Assembly: GCA_903864395.1 (NCBI GenBank)
Contig: CAIPFQ010000017.1
Coordinates: 1 to 6,547, forward strand
Reading direction: 5' to 3'
DNA: 6,547 nt
Origin: an uncultured Chlamydiae bacterium
Lineage (GTDB): Bacteria; Chlamydiota; Chlamydiia; Chlamydiales; SM23-39
The translations under genes and the position numbers were made by a program. Under the pieces are notes generated by a model that was given only the letters and a program-made list of their open reading frames with translations, was not told the origin of the DNA and made no database searches. This document shows, piece by piece, positions 5,199 through 6,547 of this stretch. Every line of letters starts with the position of its first letter. Positions within the stretch are counted from its first letter, which is position 1.

Positions 5199-5207
5199 AA
5201 CACACCT
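5196..5207 (-). promoter_or_regulatory. ribosome binding site choosing the start at 5198
   Basis: On the minus strand the sequence is AATAGGTGTGTTATG: AGGTG, four bases, then ATG. A start at 5225 instead would have only an AT-rich tract before it. Confidence 0.5.
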
Positions 5208-5209
5208 AT

Positions 5210-5277
5210 TGGATTTCAATCCCATTGTATATTAAAAAATAGTGGAATGCAATCCCATTTTATGGATTAAAAAAGAG
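5210..5277. repeat. imperfect tandem repeat with operator-like dyads upstream of the DUF4143 ATPase
   Basis: Copy 1 (5210-5242) and copy 2 (5243-5277) agree at about 29 of 33 positions, with a 2-base insertion in copy 2; CAATCCCATT is exact in both. On the minus strand each copy holds a 15-base partial palindrome, TGGGATTGAAATCCA (5224-5210) and TGGGATTGCATTCCA (5257-5243), of the pattern TGGnAT-n3-ATnCCA (one base off in the first). Their centres are 33 bp apart, about three helical turns. Copy 2 overlaps the stop codon of the upstream ATPase gene. One dyad covers the -35 and the other lies at the -10 and transcription start. Confidence 0.65.
5224..5252 (-). promoter_or_regulatory. possible promoter of the DUF4143 ATPase
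   Basis: On the minus strand TTGCAT (5252-5247) is followed by a 17-bp spacer and TACAAT (5229-5224; 5 of 6 to -10). The -35 is weak (3 of 6). Transcription from about 5217 would give a leader of about 20 bases with the AGGTG site, which agrees with the start at 5198 and would exclude the ATG at 5225. Confidence 0.45.
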
Positions 5278-6547
5278 AATCCATTGTCAATGTCACATCT
5301 GCCGTTTGAAAATAGCCCGCATGTTCCTTAACTCCATAAGGGGCAATGAGCGTGAGAAATACGCTTTTTTTTGTCTTGGAACGTGAAAGGAAAATGCCTT
5401 TTTTCTCTCTTAACTCTTTATCGTATGATTTACTAATCGTGAATTCTTCATTGGAATATTTAATTTCACATAAATTAATACAGTTGTCAGAGCGATCAAT
5501 GAGCAAGTCGATTTGTACTCCTCTTTCTTTGCTCTCTCTGGGAGCCTTATAAATCCACCCTGACGCATTTGTTAAAACCCCTGAAATGCCTAAAGCTTCT
5601 TTAATATTTGGTAAATGCTTAAGGCATAGCATTTCAAAAGCATACCCTGCCCATACTCGACCCGCAGGGCTATTAAATACAATGGCCCAAAATTTATCAT
5701 CGCGACTCCTCAGATTAGCGTCTTTCGCTTTGTCTCGCCATTTGAGATGAAACAAGGAATATTCATCGATTAGCTTAAAATGACAGTCCTTCTTTTTTTT
5801 TCCAAAATTTTTAAATGCTAAAATAAAACCAGATTGTTCTAATTCCTCAAGAATTAGGTTCATTCCACCTCCAGCCGATAAATCTGTCATTTTAACAATT
5901 TCAGATTTGACAAGGCCTCCTGGACGTTCAGCCAAAGCTTTGATGATGCTAACATGGCGATCATGGTGCTCAAAAAGAGAGGAATACAGCTCATCGAATT
6001 CATTCTCTAAAGGGCCATCGAAACAAAGATGATTAATTGTTTGAAGGGCTGACTGTCCTTTTTGTATATAACTCAAATACTTAGGGATACCCCCTATCGC
6101 CATATAAATATCAAGAACGGCCTTTCGATTCAGCTGGATGCCCTGCTGATTCAAAAATTCTTCGGTTTCCTTTAAATCGAAAGGCAGAAGCCGCATATCC
6201 GTGGTTAATCTTCCATGAAGCCCCCCTTTATTTCGGATAATTTTCTTAATCATCCAGGAAGCTGCCGAACCACAAACAATTAAAATAACGCGGTCATCTT
6301 GCGAAAGATCCTGATTCCAAAAATGATCGAGATCTTCCAAAAACCCTGAACGGGCAGAAGCCAACCAAGGCAATTCATCAAAAAATAAGATAATCCGTTC
6401 TTTTTCTTTTATCTCCGCAATAGCTCTTTTAAGCTGTGCAAACGCTTCGTGCCAATCTTCTGGCGGTTTATACAGCTTAGGATTGAACACCCTAACAAAC
6501 TCTTCTGCAAAATTTTTAAGCTGTTTTTTTGTGCGCGCATCTTTTAC
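5267..6547 (-). CDS. archaeal-type ATPase (ATPase_2 / DUF234-like), N-terminus beyond the window
   Basis: 426 residues are visible and the frame stays open to the right edge. The GTG at 6490 is internal: 19 codons upstream continue in family-like sequence (TKKQLKNFAEEFVRVF). The Walker A loop is therefore off the window. Counting from the edge, Walker B is RIILFFDELPWLA (51-63, with D57 and E58), the sensor region is VILIVCGSAASWM (87-99), and GGLHGRLT (108-115) carries an arginine. A winged helix spans about 200-243 (ALAERPGGLVKSEIV.. LEELEQSGFI). The C-terminal domain has GVQIDLLIDR (343-352) and LCEIKYS (359-365): D347, E361 and K363 match a PD-(D/E)XK nuclease-like core. This is the arrangement of ATPase_2/DUF234 proteins, whose role is unsettled. 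The next gene downstream on the same strand is another nucleoside-triphosphatase of different family, starting 68 bases after this stop. Confidence 0.85.
   Translation of the reverse strand, partial: VKDARTKKQLKNFAEEFVRVFNPKLYKPPEDWHEAFAQLKRAIAEIKEKERIILFFDELPWLASARSGFLEDLDHFWNQDLSQDDRVILIVCGSAASWMIKKIIRNKGGLHGRLTTDMRLLPFDLKETEEFLNQQGIQLNRKAVLDIYMAIGGIPKYLSYIQKGQSALQTINHLCFDGPLENEFDELYSSLFEHHDRHVSIIKALAERPGGLVKSEIVKMTDLSAGGGMNLILEELEQSGFILAFKNFGKKKKDCHFKLIDEYSLFHLKWRDKAKDANLRSRDDKFWAIVFNSPAGRVWAGYAFEMLCLKHLPNIKEALGISGVLTNASGWIYKAPRESKERGVQIDLLIDRSDNCINLCEIKYSNEEFTISKSYDKELREKKGIFLSRSKTKKSVFLTLIAPYGVKEHAGYFQTADVTLTMDSLF

Noticed and set aside
5223..5225. ATG at 5225 as the start of the DUF4143 ATPase
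   Set aside because: It lacks a ribosome site and overlaps the predicted -10; the ATG at 5198 has AGGTG upstream and begins with a family-like sequence.
5210..5277. CRISPR-like repeat
   Set aside because: Only two adjacent copies with no spacer between them and internal dyads; it fits an operator duplication, not an array.

Overview
The window looks like a piece of an environmental (non-Chlamydiaceae) chlamydial genome, of the Waddlia/Parachlamydia/Simkania kind. The basis is a tandem pair of paralogous secreted beta-barrel proteins resembling the MOMP-like / Lpg1974-type pore-forming outer membrane family, which is expanded in those organisms and also found in Legionella and Coxiella. The genus is an inference; no rRNA or housekeeping marker is present.

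Layout, left to right. (1) 1-188 (+): the last 61 codons of a transposase, resembling IS1634-type C-termini, cut by the window edge. (2) 271-675 (-): a small secreted cysteine-containing protein of unknown function. (3) About 676-790: a divergent promoter region with a perfect 18-bp AT-rich palindrome. (4) 791-961 (+): a probable 56-residue protein with a strong ribosome binding site and a short internal repeat, followed by a weak terminator. (5) 1130-2362 (+): the first MOMP-like porin, with a strong terminator at 2386-2419. (6) 2420-2736: a gene-free leader holding a sigma70-type promoter and a complete 164-bp hairpin-shaped MITE (2555-2718) flanked by a TAA duplication. The matching leader of the first porin serves as an approximate empty site. 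The right end of the MITE carries a good outward-facing promoter 30 bp before the next start codon. (7) 2737-3903 (+): the second MOMP-like porin, then a symmetric bidirectional terminator shared with the convergent gene. (8) 3966-5198 (-): an AAA_14/DUF4143-type ATPase. (9) 5210-5277: an imperfect tandem repeat with dyad symmetry overlapping the promoter of that ATPase. (10) 5267-6547 (-): an archaeal-type ATPase_2/DUF234-like protein whose N-terminus, including Walker A, lies beyond the right edge.

How the parts relate: the two porins are tandem duplicates that kept matching start regions and leader fragments, but they are separate transcription units because a terminator lies between them. 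The MITE now sits in the leader of the second copy and probably changes how that copy is expressed. The two ATPases are from different families but share one plan (P-loop ATPase plus C-terminal nuclease-like domain), lie in the same direction, and are separated by the operator-like repeat. Their function is unknown. No tRNA, rRNA, CRISPR array or replication origin was seen.
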